Shown: positions 38,077-47,323 of the stretch, piece by piece
Layout: every line of letters starts with the position of its first letter
Numbering within the stretch: position 1 is the stretch's first letter
Source of the DNA: Achromobacter deleyi
Lineage (GTDB): Bacteria > Pseudomonadota > Gammaproteobacteria > Burkholderiales > Burkholderiaceae_B
Length of the DNA stretch: 64,000 bases
Assembly: GCF_902859705.1 (NCBI RefSeq)
Contig: NZ_CADIJO010000007.1
Location: 1-64,000 of the forward strand
Direction: 5' to 3'
The notes under the pieces: model-generated
Seen by the model: only the letters and a program-made list of their open reading frames with translations
Databases searched by the model: none
Told to the model about the DNA's origin: nothing
Position numbers and translations under genes: made by a program

Positions 38077-38234
38077 CCATCCTCTACCTGCTCTTGCCGT
38101 TGTCGCTGCTGTTCGTGTTCGCCATCGGCGTGTTCCTGTGGTGGGCCGTGTTCAACGGCCAGTACGACGACACCGACAGCGCGGGCGCGGCCATCCTGCG
38201 CGACGACGACAGCGGACCCGCGGCCCGCGGCTGA
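38073..38234 (+). CDS. ccoS: cbb3 oxidase maturation protein CcoS
   Basis: The 53-residue single-span protein has the CcoS/FixS pattern: ILYLLLPLSLLFVFAIGVFL, then WWAVFNGQYDD and an acidic tail. CcoS is needed for cofactor insertion into CcoN. Its ATG overlaps the stop of the ccoI-like gene (ATGA). Confidence 0.9.
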   Translation: MTILYLLLPLSLLFVFAIGVFLWWAVFNGQYDDTDSAGAAILRDDDSGPAARG

Positions 38235-38283
38235 GCCGCCTGTCGCGTTCTTGCCGCGAGTTCCCCGGCGCCCTCTGCCGGGT

Positions 38284-38297
38284 TTGACGCATATCAA
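38284..38297 (+). promoter_or_regulatory. FNR/ANR-type box upstream of ccoN
   Basis: TTGACGCATATCAA matches TTGAT-N4-ATCAA with a single difference. It lies 67 bases before the ccoN ATG, consistent with a class II FNR promoter with a short leader. Confidence 0.75.
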
Positions 38298-38364
38298 CAC
38301 CCGTTTGCGAGCGTCCCCCCATCATTGAAACCTGGAGCTATTTGTTTCTTTTAGGGGAAGGGTG

Positions 38365-39852
38365 ATGAACGATTGCGCCGCAATCGCAAGCAAGGCCGAT
38401 ACCTTCAACTACAGGATCGTGAGGCAATTCGCGCTCATGACGGTGGTCTGGGGCATTGTCGGCATGGCTGTGGGCGTTTTTCTCGCCGCGCAGCTGATTT
38501 GGCCTCAGTTGAACTTCGATACCGCCTGGCTGAGCTACGGCCGCCTGCGTCCGTTGCACACCAACGCGGTGATCTTCGCCTTCGGCGGCAGCGCGCTGTT
38601 CGCGACCTCGTACTACGTCGTGCAGCGCACCTGTCAGACCCGCCTGTTCTGCGACCGGCTGGCCGCGTTCACCTTCTGGGGATGGCAGGCCGTGATCGTG
38701 GCCGCCGCCATCACCCTGCCGATGGGCTTTACCAGCAGCAAGGAATACGCCGAACTGGAATGGCCGATCGACATCCTGATCACGCTGGTCTGGGTGGCCT
38801 ACGCTATCGTGTTCTTCGGCACCATCATCAAGCGCCGGTCCAAGCACATCTACGTGGCCAACTGGTTCTTCGGCTCGTACATCCTCACCATCGCCATCCT
38901 GCACATCTTCAACAACATCGAGATGCCGGTGACGCTGTGGAAGTCGTACTCCGCCTACTCGGGCGTGCAGGACGCGATGGTGCAATGGTGGTACGGCCAC
39001 AACGCCGTGGGCTTTTTCCTGACCACCAGCTTCCTGGGCATGATGTATTACTTCGTGCCCAAGCAGGCCGGCCGCCCGATCTATTCGTACCGCTTGTCCA
39101 TCGTCCACTTCTGGGCGCTGGCCTTCACGTACATGTGGGCCGGCCCGCACCATCTGCTGTACACCTCGCTGCCTGACTGGACCCAGTCGCTGGGCATGAC
39201 GTTCTCGCTGATCCTGCTGGCGCCGTCGTGGGGCGGCATGATCAATGGCATCATGACGCTGCAAGGCGCCTGGTACAAGCTGCGCACCGATCCGATCCTG
39301 AAGTTCATGGTGACCGCGCTGTCGTTCTACGGCATGGCCACGTTCGAAGGCTCGATGATGTCGATCCGCACCGTGAACGCGCTGTCGCACTACACCGACT
39401 GGACTATCGGCCACGTGCACTCGGGCGCCCTGGGCTGGGTCGCGATGATCTCGTTCGGCTCGCTGTATTACCTGATCCCGCGCCTGTACGGCCGCGAAAA
39501 GATGTACAGCGTCAAGGCCATCGAACTGCACTTCTGGATCGCCACCATCGGCGTGGTGCTGTACATCGCCGCGATGTGGATCGCCGGGGTGCAGCAAGGC
39601 CTGATGTGGCGCGACACGGCCCCGGACGGCACGCTGGTCTACAGCTTCGTCGAAGAACTGAAGACGCGGGTGCCCTATTACCTGATCCGCTTGCTGGGTG
39701 GGGCGCTGTTCCTGTCGGGTGTCCTGGTCATGGCCTGGAACGTGTGGAAGACGGTGCGCGGCGCGCAGGCCGTCAACCCCGCGATTCCGCAAGACGATCC
39801 CCACGCCACCCGCGCACCGGCCATCGCCGCCGCCGCGCCGGCCACCGTTTGA
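38365..39852 (+). CDS. ccoN: cbb3-type cytochrome c oxidase subunit I
   Basis: This 495-residue heme-copper oxidase catalytic subunit has about twelve spans carrying low-spin heme b and the heme b3-CuB centre. [20 protein letters not shown] near residue 60 and [18 protein letters not shown] carry heme/CuB histidines. [18 protein letters not shown] is typical of CcoN. A GTG at 38362 lies in frame just before, but the ATG at 38365 behind AGGGGAAGGGTG is chosen. It is first of ccoNOQP. Confidence 0.96.
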   Translation: MNDCAAIASKADTFNYRIVRQFALMTVVWGIVGMAVGVFLAAQLIWPQLNFDTAWLSYGRLRPLHTNAVIFAFGGSALFATSYYVVQRTCQTRLFCDRLAAFTFWGWQAVIVAAAITLPMGFTSSKEYAELEWPIDILITLVWVAYAIVFFGTIIKRRSKHIYVANWFFGSYILTIAILHIFNNIEMPVTLWKSYSAYSGVQDAMVQWWYGHNAVGFFLTTSFLGMMYYFVPKQAGRPIYSYRLSIVHFWALAFTYMWAGPHHLLYTSLPDWTQSLGMTFSLILLAPSWGGMINGIMTLQGAWYKLRTDPILKFMVTALSFYGMATFEGSMMSIRTVNALSHYTDWTIGHVHSGALGWVAMISFGSLYYLIPRLYGREKMYSVKAIELHFWIATIGVVLYIAAMWIAGVQQGLMWRDTAPDGTLVYSFVEELKTRVPYYLIRLLGGALFLSGVLVMAWNVWKTVRGAQAVNPAIPQDDPHATRAPAIAAAAPATV

Positions 39853-39862
39853 CGAGGACATC

Positions 39863-40606
39863 ATGGCCAACAAGCAACAAGGCTTTTTTTCTCACCAGAC
39901 GCTTGAGAAGAACATCGGCTGGATGATCATTGCCAGCATCCTGGTGGTGTCCTTCGCGGGCCTGGTCCAGATCGTGCCGCTGTTCTTCCAGCACAGCACG
40001 ACGCAGCCGGTGGCAGGGGTCGAACCCTACAGCGCGCTGCGCCTGATGGGCCGCGACGTCTACATCCGCGAAGGCTGTGTCGGCTGCCACTCGCAGCAGG
40101 TGCGCCTCCTGGCGGCCGAAGTGCAGCGTTACGGCTCGTATTCGCTGGCATCCGAATCGGTGTTCGACCACCCCTTCCTGTGGGGTTCCAAGCGCACCGG
40201 TCCCGACCTGGCGCGCGTGGGCGAGCGGTATTCCGATGATTGGCATCGCATCCACCTGCGCGACCCGCGCAAGGTGGTGCCCGAGTCCAACATGCCGGCC
40301 TACCCGTGGCTGCAGAAAACGGTGATCACCGGCCAGAACGTGGATCAGCGCATGCGCGCGCTGCGCGCCCTGGGCGTGCCGTACACGGACGAAGACATCG
40401 CCGCCGCGCCCAAGGCCATCGAAGGCAAGACCGAAGAGGACGCGCTGGTGGCCTACCTGCAAGGGCTGGGCGTGGGCGTACGCAAGGCGCAGCAGGCCAG
40501 GAAGGCGGAAGAGGCCAAGAAGGCCGAGGAAGCCAGGAAGGCGGCGCAACCCGCAGCCGCGCAATCTGCCGCTCCTGCCGCGGGTGCGGCAGCCACCGGA
40601 GGCTGA
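39863..40606 (+). CDS. ccoO: cbb3-type cytochrome c oxidase subunit II (mono-heme)
   Basis: The 247-residue membrane-anchored cytochrome c has an N-terminal span ([20 protein letters not shown]), heme motif C72-V-G-C-H in [15 protein letters not shown], and axial Met probably in [11 protein letters not shown]. The last 40 residues are an Ala/Lys/Glu-rich tail ([14 protein letters not shown]), longer than in most CcoO. It passes electrons from CcoP to CcoN. Confidence 0.95.
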   Translation: MANKQQGFFSHQTLEKNIGWMIIASILVVSFAGLVQIVPLFFQHSTTQPVAGVEPYSALRLMGRDVYIREGCVGCHSQQVRLLAAEVQRYGSYSLASESVFDHPFLWGSKRTGPDLARVGERYSDDWHRIHLRDPRKVVPESNMPAYPWLQKTVITGQNVDQRMRALRALGVPYTDEDIAAAPKAIEGKTEEDALVAYLQGLGVGVRKAQQARKAEEAKKAEEARKAAQPAAAQSAAPAAGAAATGG

Positions 40607-40608
40607 CC

Positions 40609-40782
40609 ATGGCATTCCTGAGCGCAATCGTCACCGCCATTTCGATGGCGACCTTTATCGGCATCGTCTGGTGGGCCTGCTCGCGCGGCCGCCAGCATGC
40701 CAACAGCGAATCGGCCCTGCTGCCGTTCGCGCTGCCCGATGAATTCGGGCCGGCACAACAAGATGGAGCGGATCGGTCATGA
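40609..40782 (+). CDS. ccoQ: cbb3 oxidase small subunit CcoQ
   Basis: This 57-residue single-span protein (FLSAIVTAISMATFIGIVWW) is followed by SRGRQHANSESALLPFALPD, the usual CcoQ layout. CcoQ stabilises the oxidase. It starts 2 bases after ccoO, and its stop overlaps the ccoP ATG. Confidence 0.9.
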   Translation: MAFLSAIVTAISMATFIGIVWWACSRGRQHANSESALLPFALPDEFGPAQQDGADRS

Positions 40783-41723
40783 GCGATTTCGTCAATGGCT
40801 TCTGGGGGTATTTCATCTCGATCGTCGCGGTGGGCGGCGTGGTCTGGTGCGTGTGGCTGCTGTATACGCAGCGCCGCTGGCTCAGCACCAAGCCGGCCAA
40901 TGGCCAGGTGGAAGACACCGGCCACGTCTGGGACGGCGACCTGACCGAGCTGAACAACCCGGTGCCCGGCTGGTGGACCTGGATGTACCTGCTGGCCTGC
41001 GTGTTCGCGCTGGGCTACCTGTTCTTCATGCCCGGCCTGGGTGAATACAAGGGCCAGCTGGGCTACAGCAGCGCCGACGAAGTGGCGCGCCAGCAGGCCA
41101 AGATGGCCGAAGCGGTGCGCCCCATCTACGCGCGTTTCGAGACCATGACGGTGCCGCAGATCGCCGCCGACCCCGGCGCCCGTGAAATCGGCCAGCGCCT
41201 GTTCCTGAACACCTGCGCGCAATGCCACGGCTCGGACGCCAAGGGCGGCCCCAGCTTTCCCAACCTGACCGACGGCGACTGGCTGCACGGCGGCTCGCCC
41301 GAAGCCATCACGCAGACCATCACCAACGGCCGCATCGGCATGATGCCGCCCTGGAAGGCCGCCATCGACGCCAAGACCGCCGGCGACATCGCGCAATACG
41401 TGCGTTCGCTGTCGGGCCTGACTGCCGACCCCGTGCGCGTGTTCCGCGGCAAGCGCGAGTTCGCCAATTACTGCGTTGCCTGTCACGGCGTCGACGGCAA
41501 GGGCAACCAGGCGCTGGGCGCGCCCAACCTGACGGACGACGTCTGGCTGTACGGCAGCTCGGAAGCCACCATCGTCAAGACGATCCTGGACGGCCGCGAC
41601 AACCGCATGCCGGCCCACGGCGACATCCTCAGCCCCGAGCAGATCAAGATCCTGACGGCCTGGGTCTGGGGGCTGTCAAACAAGCCGGACGCCGCACCGG
41701 CGCAGCAGGCCGCGGCCAAGTAG
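40779..41723 (+). CDS. ccoP: cbb3-type cytochrome c oxidase subunit III (di-heme)
   Basis: The 314-residue membrane-anchored di-heme cytochrome c has an N-terminal CcoP domain with two spans and the DGDLTELNNPVPGWWTWM signature. Heme motifs are C146-A-Q-C-H and C232-V-A-C-H. It accepts electrons from the periplasmic cytochrome pool and passes them to CcoO. Confidence 0.95.
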   Translation: MSDFVNGFWGYFISIVAVGGVVWCVWLLYTQRRWLSTKPANGQVEDTGHVWDGDLTELNNPVPGWWTWMYLLACVFALGYLFFMPGLGEYKGQLGYSSADEVARQQAKMAEAVRPIYARFETMTVPQIAADPGAREIGQRLFLNTCAQCHGSDAKGGPSFPNLTDGDWLHGGSPEAITQTITNGRIGMMPPWKAAIDAKTAGDIAQYVRSLSGLTADPVRVFRGKREFANYCVACHGVDGKGNQALGAPNLTDDVWLYGSSEATIVKTILDGRDNRMPAHGDILSPEQIKILTAWVWGLSNKPDAAPAQQAAAK

Positions 41724-41794
41724 GCGGCGCATAGGTGGGGGCGCTGCCTGCCGGCAGCCCCCATATCACATGGACTTACCGCACGGAGCAGCAC

Positions 41795-43285
41795 ATGGAT
41801 GATGGGTCAACCGCAAGCGTCAGCAGTTCGCCTGGCGGCGACCCGCCACCCTGGCGGCCGCACACGCGGCCGCCGCGGCCCGGCCAGGAAACGCTGGAGC
41901 AGACGCTGGCCGGCGTGCGCAGCAAGATCTATCCGCGGTCGGTCAGCGGCATTTTTGCCCGCTGGCGCATTGCATTCGTCTTTCTCACCCAGCTGATTTT
42001 CTACGGCCTGCCCTGGCTGCAATGGAACGGCCGCCAGGCCGTGCTGTTCGACCTGGGCGCGCGCAAGTTCTATCTGTTCGGCCTGGTGCTGTGGCCGCAG
42101 GACGTGGTGTACCTGGCTGTGCTGCTGGTCATCTCGGCGCTGGCGCTGTTCCTGTTCACCGCCGTGGCCGGGCGGCTGTTCTGCGGCTACGCCTGTCCGC
42201 AGACGGTCTACACCGAAATCTTCATGTGGATCGAGCGCAAGGTCGAAGGCGACCGCATTGCGCGCATCCGCCTGGATGAATCGCCCTGGTCCTGGCGCAA
42301 GGCGCGCATCAAGGTCACCAAGCATGCGCTGTGGATCGCGCTGGCCTGGTGGACGGGATCGACCTTCATCGGCTATTTCGCGCCCATCCGCGAGCTGGGC
42401 CACGAACTGTTCACGCTGCAACTGGGCCCGTGGCAATGGTTCTGGATGCTGTTCTACGGTTTTGCCACCTGGGGCAACGCGGGCTTCATGCGCGAGTCGG
42501 TGTGCAAGTACATGTGCCCGTATGCGCGCTTCCAGAGCGTGATGGTGGACCCGGACACGTTCGTGGTCACCTACGACAAGCGCCGCGGCGATCCGCGCGG
42601 CGGCCGCTCGCGCAAGATCGACCACAAGGCGGCGGGGCTGGGCGATTGCGTCGATTGCAGCCTGTGCGTGCAGGTCTGCCCGACCGGCATCGACATTCGT
42701 GAAGGCCTGCAATACATGTGCATCGGCTGCGGCGCCTGTATCGATGCCTGCGAGCAGGTGATGGACAAGATGCAGTACCCGTCGGGGCTGATCCGCTATA
42801 CGTCGGAACGGGCGATGCTGGACGGCCTGTCGACGCAAAGCGCGCGTTCGCATCTGCTGCGGCCGCGGGTGCTGATCTACGGCACGCTGATTCTGGGGCT
42901 GGCGGTGGCGTTCGTGGTGTCGCTGGCGCTGCGCAATCCGCTGCGGGTGGACGTGATCCGCGACCGTGGCGCGCTGGGCCGCGAGGTGGCCGGCGGCATG
43001 ATCGAAAACGTGTACCGGCTGCAGATCATCAATACGTCGGATTCACCGATGCGGCTGCGGCTGTCGGCCGATGGCATGCCGGGGCTGGCGGTGCTGGCCG
43101 GGCAGAGCGGATCGGACGTGGTGGAGGTCGAGGCGGCGGCCAACAAGCTGGTGCCGATGGTGATCCGGGCGCCGGCGGGCGCCGAGCCTGGCGCGCATGC
43201 GATCACGTTGCGGGCGCGCGCGCACGATCAGGAGAATCGGTCGATCGAGACCGATGAAGCCGCCAGTTTCTATGTTCCCGATTGA
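41795..43285 (+). CDS. ccoG: cbb3 oxidase accessory ferredoxin CcoG
   Basis: This 496-residue RdxA/CcoG-type membrane protein has several spans, GRLFCGYACPQTVYTEIFMW, and two 4Fe-4S motifs (DCVDCSLCVQVCPTG and YMCIGCGACIDACEQ). The C-terminus has an Ig-like periplasmic domain (IEN to YVPD). CcoG reduces Cu(II) for cbb3 assembly. Start 41795 follows GGAGCAGCAC. An in-frame extension to 41735 is less likely. Confidence 0.94.
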   Translation: MDDGSTASVSSSPGGDPPPWRPHTRPPRPGQETLEQTLAGVRSKIYPRSVSGIFARWRIAFVFLTQLIFYGLPWLQWNGRQAVLFDLGARKFYLFGLVLWPQDVVYLAVLLVISALALFLFTAVAGRLFCGYACPQTVYTEIFMWIERKVEGDRIARIRLDESPWSWRKARIKVTKHALWIALAWWTGSTFIGYFAPIRELGHELFTLQLGPWQWFWMLFYGFATWGNAGFMRESVCKYMCPYARFQSVMVDPDTFVVTYDKRRGDPRGGRSRKIDHKAAGLGDCVDCSLCVQVCPTGIDIREGLQYMCIGCGACIDACEQVMDKMQYPSGLIRYTSERAMLDGLSTQSARSHLLRPRVLIYGTLILGLAVAFVVSLALRNPLRVDVIRDRGALGREVAGGMIENVYRLQIINTSDSPMRLRLSADGMPGLAVLAGQSGSDVVEVEAAANKLVPMVIRAPAGAEPGAHAITLRARAHDQENRSIETDEAASFYVPD

Positions 43286-43340
43286 ATCCGGTTCCGTGTG
43301 GAACCCCTTAGCCGATTGAGTCTTGAGAAGGATGCCGACG

Positions 43341-43574
43341 ATGAATACTGCCCATGTTGCCGCGCCGTTGACGGTCAAGCCCTGGTACCGGGAGCCCTGG
43401 CCCTGGTTCCTGATGGCGGGGCCTTTCCTGGCGGTGGTAGGGTGCGCGATCACGATCTATTTCGCCTATACGCAATTCGGCAATCAGCCGATCGTGGAAG
43501 GGGTGGTCAAGCGGGGGCTGGTGATCGAACCGGCCGATCCTGCGGCGACGTCCACGACGTCCGCGGCGCGTTGA
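43341..43574 (+). CDS. ccoH: CcoH/FixH-like cbb3 assembly protein, short
   Basis: The 77-residue protein has one N-terminal membrane anchor: PWYREPWPWFLMAGPFLAVV, the typical FixH start, followed by GCAITIYFAYTQFG. Normal FixH proteins are about 150-170 residues, with a periplasmic domain that here is mostly missing. It lies directly after ccoG, as usual for ccoGH. The frame is intact. Confidence 0.8.
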   Translation: MNTAHVAAPLTVKPWYREPWPWFLMAGPFLAVVGCAITIYFAYTQFGNQPIVEGVVKRGLVIEPADPAATSTTSAAR

Positions 43575-43593
43575 TGAATCCGGGAGGCACGCC

Positions 43594-43830
43594 ATGGGGT
43601 TGAAGTCACTGATGTGGATACTGTGGCCGTCGTTTCTGGCGGCAGCGGTGGGCAGCGCGGTGGTGTTTGCCTTGATCGATCCGCTGGATGTGGCGGTGAT
43701 GGGGTACGTGCCTTCGGGGCGGGTGGGGTTCTATACGGTGTCGTTCTTTTTGCTTTGGGCGATGGCGGGGGCTTCGAGTGCGTTAACGGCTTATCTGATG
43801 CCTCGGGTGGAGGAGGATGAGGATTTGTAG
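43594..43830 (+). CDS. small two-span membrane protein of unknown function
   Basis: The 78-residue protein has two hydrophobic segments (WILWPSFLAAAVGSAVVFAL and FYTVSFFLLWAMAGASSALT) and an acidic C-terminus EEDEDL. No family is recognised. It begins 19 bases after ccoH behind GGGAGGC and is probably the last gene of the cbb3 cluster, where a further assembly role is a guess. The repeat-rich island starts about 70 bases later. Confidence 0.7.
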   Translation: MGLKSLMWILWPSFLAAAVGSAVVFALIDPLDVAVMGYVPSGRVGFYTVSFFLLWAMAGASSALTAYLMPRVEEDEDL

Positions 43831-43913
43831 GTGGCTTTGTTGTTTTGTGGGTGTTGTTGTTGGTTCTTAGGTTGCGTTGTCGTTTCTTAGGTTGCGTTTT
43901 GGCTTCGTAGGCC

Positions 43914-44077
43914 GCCCGTCTGGCGGCGGCTCTCGGTGTCGAGCGCCCACGATTGCGGTCCGGAGCCTTCGCTCCGGACGTCCCCCTCGTCATCTTCGTC
44001 CAGGCCTTCGGCCTTCCCTTCAGATTCCCTCGGGCGCATCGAGGTTGCTCGACACCGAGAGCCGCCGCCAGACGGGC
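43914..44077. repeat. inverted-repeat element, copy A
   Basis: The arms at 43914-43944 and 44047-44077 are 31-base perfect reverse complements (starting GCCCGTCTGGCGGCGGC). The 102-base interior holds a nested 9-base-stem hairpin GTCCGGAGC-CTTC-GCTCCGGAC at 43958-43979. There is no transposase. The shape resembles a miniature inverted-repeat element, or a long folded RNA leader. The surrounding intergenic stretch 43831-44358 has no other gene. Confidence 0.85.
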
Positions 44078-44358
44078 TACGAGCGGCGTGACGCGAGGCG
44101 CCGTCAGGTCGGCGTGGTGGGCGAGGTTTGCGGGGCCAGCCCCAGGCCGGGCGGTCAAAAATCAGAAAGTTCCAATGCTCTGTTCTGTCGGAATTGCGTA
44201 GGCTAGGCCAGCAATTTTCGGTCGAGTAGACGCGTCTGTTCAAACTTCCGTGGGTGTGCCGTCTGATGGGCGCAGGCATTCGGGCTGCTGCTGCTGCCGA
44301 GTTTTGGATGAAAAACACGTAGTCGAGCGCTCGATCGATTCAGACCAAAGGAGGCGCG
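44078..44358 (+). promoter_or_regulatory. conserved leader of the array genes (first copy)
   Basis: This 280-base leader recurs almost unchanged before the other two array genes (45527-45833 and 47014-47323). It contains the block aaaatcagaaagttccaatg, a region turning AT-rich, a CTG microsatellite, a CGAGCGCTCGATCGA partially palindromic stretch, and ends in the strong ribosome site AAAGGAGGCGCG just before the ATG. No clear sigma-70 promoter was recognised. Identity across copies suggests common control. Confidence 0.6.
44285..44296 (+). repeat. CTG microsatellite, 4 copies
   Basis: Four CTG triplets in the leader of the first array gene. The equivalent positions in the other two leaders carry seven and eight copies, so the tract varies. 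Confidence 0.85.
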
Positions 44359-45318
44359 ATGGCCTACATCTCAAAAGACGTATGGGCGGAAAGATTCAAG
44401 GGCTGGTTGATTACGGGGTGTGCGGTCAGAAACAACCATATTCTGTATTTGTGTGCTCGTCAGGATATCCCTGAGGAACGGGCTTCCTCGATGTGGGATA
44501 GCGAAATTCCAAGCCGTCTGGTGGCACTGTTTCTTGATGATCTACAGGAACCTTATGCTCACCAGGAGTTCTCCAGATTCAACAAGCCTAAAGTGGGTGT
44601 AGCTATCTTTCCCCTCGAGCAAGGCTTGTTGTCGTCCGACTCCGAACAAGGTGCAGTTTGGGTAATGGGTTCTGGCGGCCCGTGGCCGATGGAGTACATC
44701 GACGAAAGCACTTGGCCAAGCACCCGACGATTGAAGTGTATCGATGGCTATACATATAGCGTTTGCTTGTTCCGGGATGTCTATAAGCGTATCGATATGG
44801 GGGAGTGGGTTCGGCTGGATAAAGGCTTGCCCGAGGACAATGTAAGCGTTGACTACGGTTTCAAGGATATCGATGCCTTCAGCGACACCGACTTCTACGC
44901 TGTAGGCGGCTGCGGCGACGTGTGGCGCTACGACGGCGACAGCTGGTCGCAATGTCGGTTTCCCTCCGACGAACAGCTCAGCACGGTGACGTGCGCGCCG
45001 GATGGCAATGTCTATATCGGTGGGGAAGGTTGCAGCCTGTGGATGGGGCGTGAGCACAGCTGGCAGAAGGTGGCCAGGGGCGGCTCCACGATCTTGTGGA
45101 ACGAGTCGGTGTGGTTTCAGGACAAGCTGTGGCTGAGTTCGGACTATCAGCTTCGGGTGTGGGATGGCCAGGCGCTGCAACTGCCGATGGACGGGGACAA
45201 CATGGTGGTGTTGTCAGGGCACATTGATGCTCGTGATGGGGTGCTGGTTGTTGCCAGTTCCCGTTACGTGGATATGTTCGATGGCGAGCAGTGGCATTCC
45301 ATCGTCGAGCCGTATTGA
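44359..45318 (+). CDS. beta-propeller-like protein, array gene 1 (candidate immunity protein)
   Basis: The 319-residue cytoplasmic-looking protein has no signal peptide or membrane segment. The N-terminal 60 residues (AYISKDVWAERFKGWLITGC) are shared with the other copies. Residues about 70-170 vary. From about residue 175 four blade-like repeats are visible: DTDFYAVGGCGDVWRYDGD, NVYIGGEGCSLWMGREHSW, KLWLSSDYQLRVWDG, and GVLVVASSRYVDMFDGEQW, resembling Kelch/WD-type propellers. No named family is recognised. Tandem, mosaic paralogues of this kind are typical of immunity genes against polymorphic toxins, which is inference. Translation starts behind AAAGGAGG. Confidence 0.8.
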   Translation: MAYISKDVWAERFKGWLITGCAVRNNHILYLCARQDIPEERASSMWDSEIPSRLVALFLDDLQEPYAHQEFSRFNKPKVGVAIFPLEQGLLSSDSEQGAVWVMGSGGPWPMEYIDESTWPSTRRLKCIDGYTYSVCLFRDVYKRIDMGEWVRLDKGLPEDNVSVDYGFKDIDAFSDTDFYAVGGCGDVWRYDGDSWSQCRFPSDEQLSTVTCAPDGNVYIGGEGCSLWMGREHSWQKVARGGSTILWNESVWFQDKLWLSSDYQLRVWDGQALQLPMDGDNMVVLSGHIDARDGVLVVASSRYVDMFDGEQWHSIVEPY

Positions 45319-45362
45319 CGGTAAAGCGTGTTGAAGCGCTTCGCGTTGTGGCTTCGTAGGCC

Positions 45363-45526
45363 GCCCGTCTGGCGGCGGCTCTCGGTGTCGAGCGCCCACG
45401 ATTGCGGTCCGGAGCCTTCGCTCCGGACTTCCCCGTTGTCATCTTCGTCCAGGCCTTCGGCCTTCCCTTCAGATTCCCTCGGGCGCATCGAGGTTGCTCG
45501 ACACCGAGAGCCGCCGCCAGACGGGC
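45363..45526. repeat. inverted-repeat element, copy B
   Basis: The same element as copy A: perfect 31-base arms at 45363-45393 and 45496-45526, with the same interior and the same hairpin. Only single-base differences from copy A are seen. The gap 45319-45833 holds this element and the second leader and no other gene. Confidence 0.85.
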
Positions 45527-45737
45527 TACGAGCGGTGTGACGCGAGGCGTCGTCAGGTCGGCGTGGTGGGCGAGGTTTGCGGGGCCCACCCCAGGCCGGC
45601 TGCGCGGGCGGTCAAAAATCAGAAAGTTCCAATGCTCTTTTCTGTCGGAATTGCGTAGGCTAGGCCAGCAATTTTTGGTCGAGCAGGCGCGTCTGTTCAA
45701 ACTTCCGTGGGTGTGCCGTCTGATGGGTGCAGGCATT

Positions 45738-45768
<31 letters not shown>

Positions 45769-45833
45769 CCGCCGAGTTTTGGATGGAGATCACGTAGTCG
45801 AGCGCTCGATCGATTCAGACCAAAGGAGGCGCG

Positions 45834-46790
45834 ATGGCCTACATCTCAAAAGACGTATGGGCGGAAAGATTCAAGGGTTGGATGATTACGGGGTGTGCGG
45901 TCAGAAATAGTCGCATTGTGTATCTGTGCGCCCGTCAGGATATTCCTGATGAGCAAGCATCCTCAATGTGGGACAGCCAGATCCCGACGCGACATATTGC
46001 ATTGTTTCTCGACGATATAGATGATCCGTATGCTCATGAAGGATTGACTGGGTTTAACAAGCCGAAAGTGGGGGTTGCGCTCTTTCCCCGGGAACAAGGG
46101 TTAGTTTCCTCCGACTCTGAAAAGGGAGCCGTTTCAGCAATGGGCTCAGGCGGCCCGTGGCCGATGGAGTACATCGACGAAAGCACTTGGCCCGGCACGA
46201 AGCTGAGTTGCATTTATGGGTATGCCTATGCAGTCGGAGTACACAGGCATGTTTACAAGCGCTGCGATATGGGTAAATGGATCAAACTCGATAAAGGGCT
46301 GCCAGAATTTAACGGAGGCACTGACAAAGGGTTTGATGATATCGATGCCTTCAGCGACACCGACTTCTACGCCGTAGGCGGCTGCGGCGACGTGTGGCGC
46401 TACGACGGCGACAGCTGGTCGCAATGTCGGTTTCCCTCCGACGAACAGCTCAGCACGGTGACGTGCGCGCCGGATGGCAATGTCTATATCGGTGGGGAAG
46501 GTTGCAGCCTGTGGATGGGGCGTGAGCACAGTTGGCAGAAAGTGGCCAGGGGCGGTTCCACGATCTTGTGGAACGAGTCGGTGTGGTTTCAGGACAAGCT
46601 GTGGTTGAGTTCGGACTATCAGCTTCGGGTGTGGGATGGCCAGGCGCTGCAACTGCCGATGGACGGGGACAACAAGGTGGTGCTGTCAGGGCACATTGAT
46701 GCCCGTGATGGGGTGCTGGTTGTTGCCAGGTCGCGTTACGTGGATATGTTCGATGGTCAGCAGTGGCATTCCATCGTCGAGCCGTACTGA
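45834..46790 (+). CDS. beta-propeller-like protein, array gene 2 (candidate immunity protein)
   Basis: The 318-residue paralogue of the genes at 44359 and 47324 has the same N-terminal block (AYISKDVWAERFKGWMITGC) and an almost identical C-terminal propeller half. Residues about 25-65 and 90-175 differ, for example RNSRIVYLCARQDIPDEQAS and YAVGVHRHVYKRCDMGKWIK. In the first variable block it differs from both other copies, but around residue 120 (STWPGTKL) it agrees with the third copy, not the first, which gives a mosaic pattern. It has the same AAAGGAGG ribosome site. The function is unknown; immunity is proposed. Confidence 0.8.
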   Translation: MAYISKDVWAERFKGWMITGCAVRNSRIVYLCARQDIPDEQASSMWDSQIPTRHIALFLDDIDDPYAHEGLTGFNKPKVGVALFPREQGLVSSDSEKGAVSAMGSGGPWPMEYIDESTWPGTKLSCIYGYAYAVGVHRHVYKRCDMGKWIKLDKGLPEFNGGTDKGFDDIDAFSDTDFYAVGGCGDVWRYDGDSWSQCRFPSDEQLSTVTCAPDGNVYIGGEGCSLWMGREHSWQKVARGGSTILWNESVWFQDKLWLSSDYQLRVWDGQALQLPMDGDNKVVLSGHIDARDGVLVVARSRYVDMFDGQQWHSIVEPY

Positions 46791-46834
46791 CGTTAAAGCG
46801 TGCTGAAGCTCGTCGCGTTTTGGCTTGGTAGGCC

Positions 46835-47013
46835 GCCCGTCTGGCGGCGGCTCTCGGTGTCGAGCGCCCGCGATTGCGGTCCGGAGCCTTCGCTCCGGAC
46901 TGCCTCGGCGGCCCCCCCCCCTCGTCATCTTCGTTGTCGCCTTCGGCAACTGCCTTCAGATTCCCTCGGGCGCATCGAGGTTGCTCGACACCGAGAGCCG
47001 CCGCCAGACGGGC
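46835..47013. repeat. inverted-repeat element, copy C
   Basis: The arms are 46835-46865 and 46983-47013, again 31 bases and perfect. The interior is 117 bases, longer than in A and B, and includes a run of ten C and an altered centre (gttgtcgccttcggcaac). The arms are conserved while the interior has changed, which suggests selection or conversion on the arms. The gap 46791-47323 holds only this and the third leader. Confidence 0.85.
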
Positions 47014-47228
47014 TACGAGCGGAGTGATGCGAGGCGTCGTCAGGTCGGCGTGGTGGGCGAGGTTTGCGGGTCCCGCCCCAGGCCGGCTGCGCGGGCGGTC
47101 AAAAATCAGAAAGTTCCAATGCTCTGTTCTGTCGGAATTGCGTAGGCTAGGCCAGCAATTTTTGGTCGAGCAGGCGCGTCTGTTCAAACTTCCGTGGGTG
47201 TGCCGTCTGGTGGGTGCAGGCATTCGGG

Positions 47229-47252
47229 CTGCTGCTGCTGCTGCTGCTGCTG
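47229..47252 (+). repeat. CTG microsatellite, 8 copies
   Basis: Eight CTG triplets in the leader of the third array gene, the longest of the three tracts. Confidence 0.85.
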
Positions 47253-47323
47253 CCGGTGCCGCCGAGTTTTGGATGGAGATCACGTAGTCGAGCGCTCGAT
47301 CGATTCAGACCAAAGGAGGCGCG

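Noticed and set aside
43484..44158. Minus-strand open frame through the first inverted-repeat element and the ccoH end
   Set aside because: Low-complexity Pro/Thr/Lys product, antisense to real genes and to the repeat. Similar frames arise at the other copies for the same reason.
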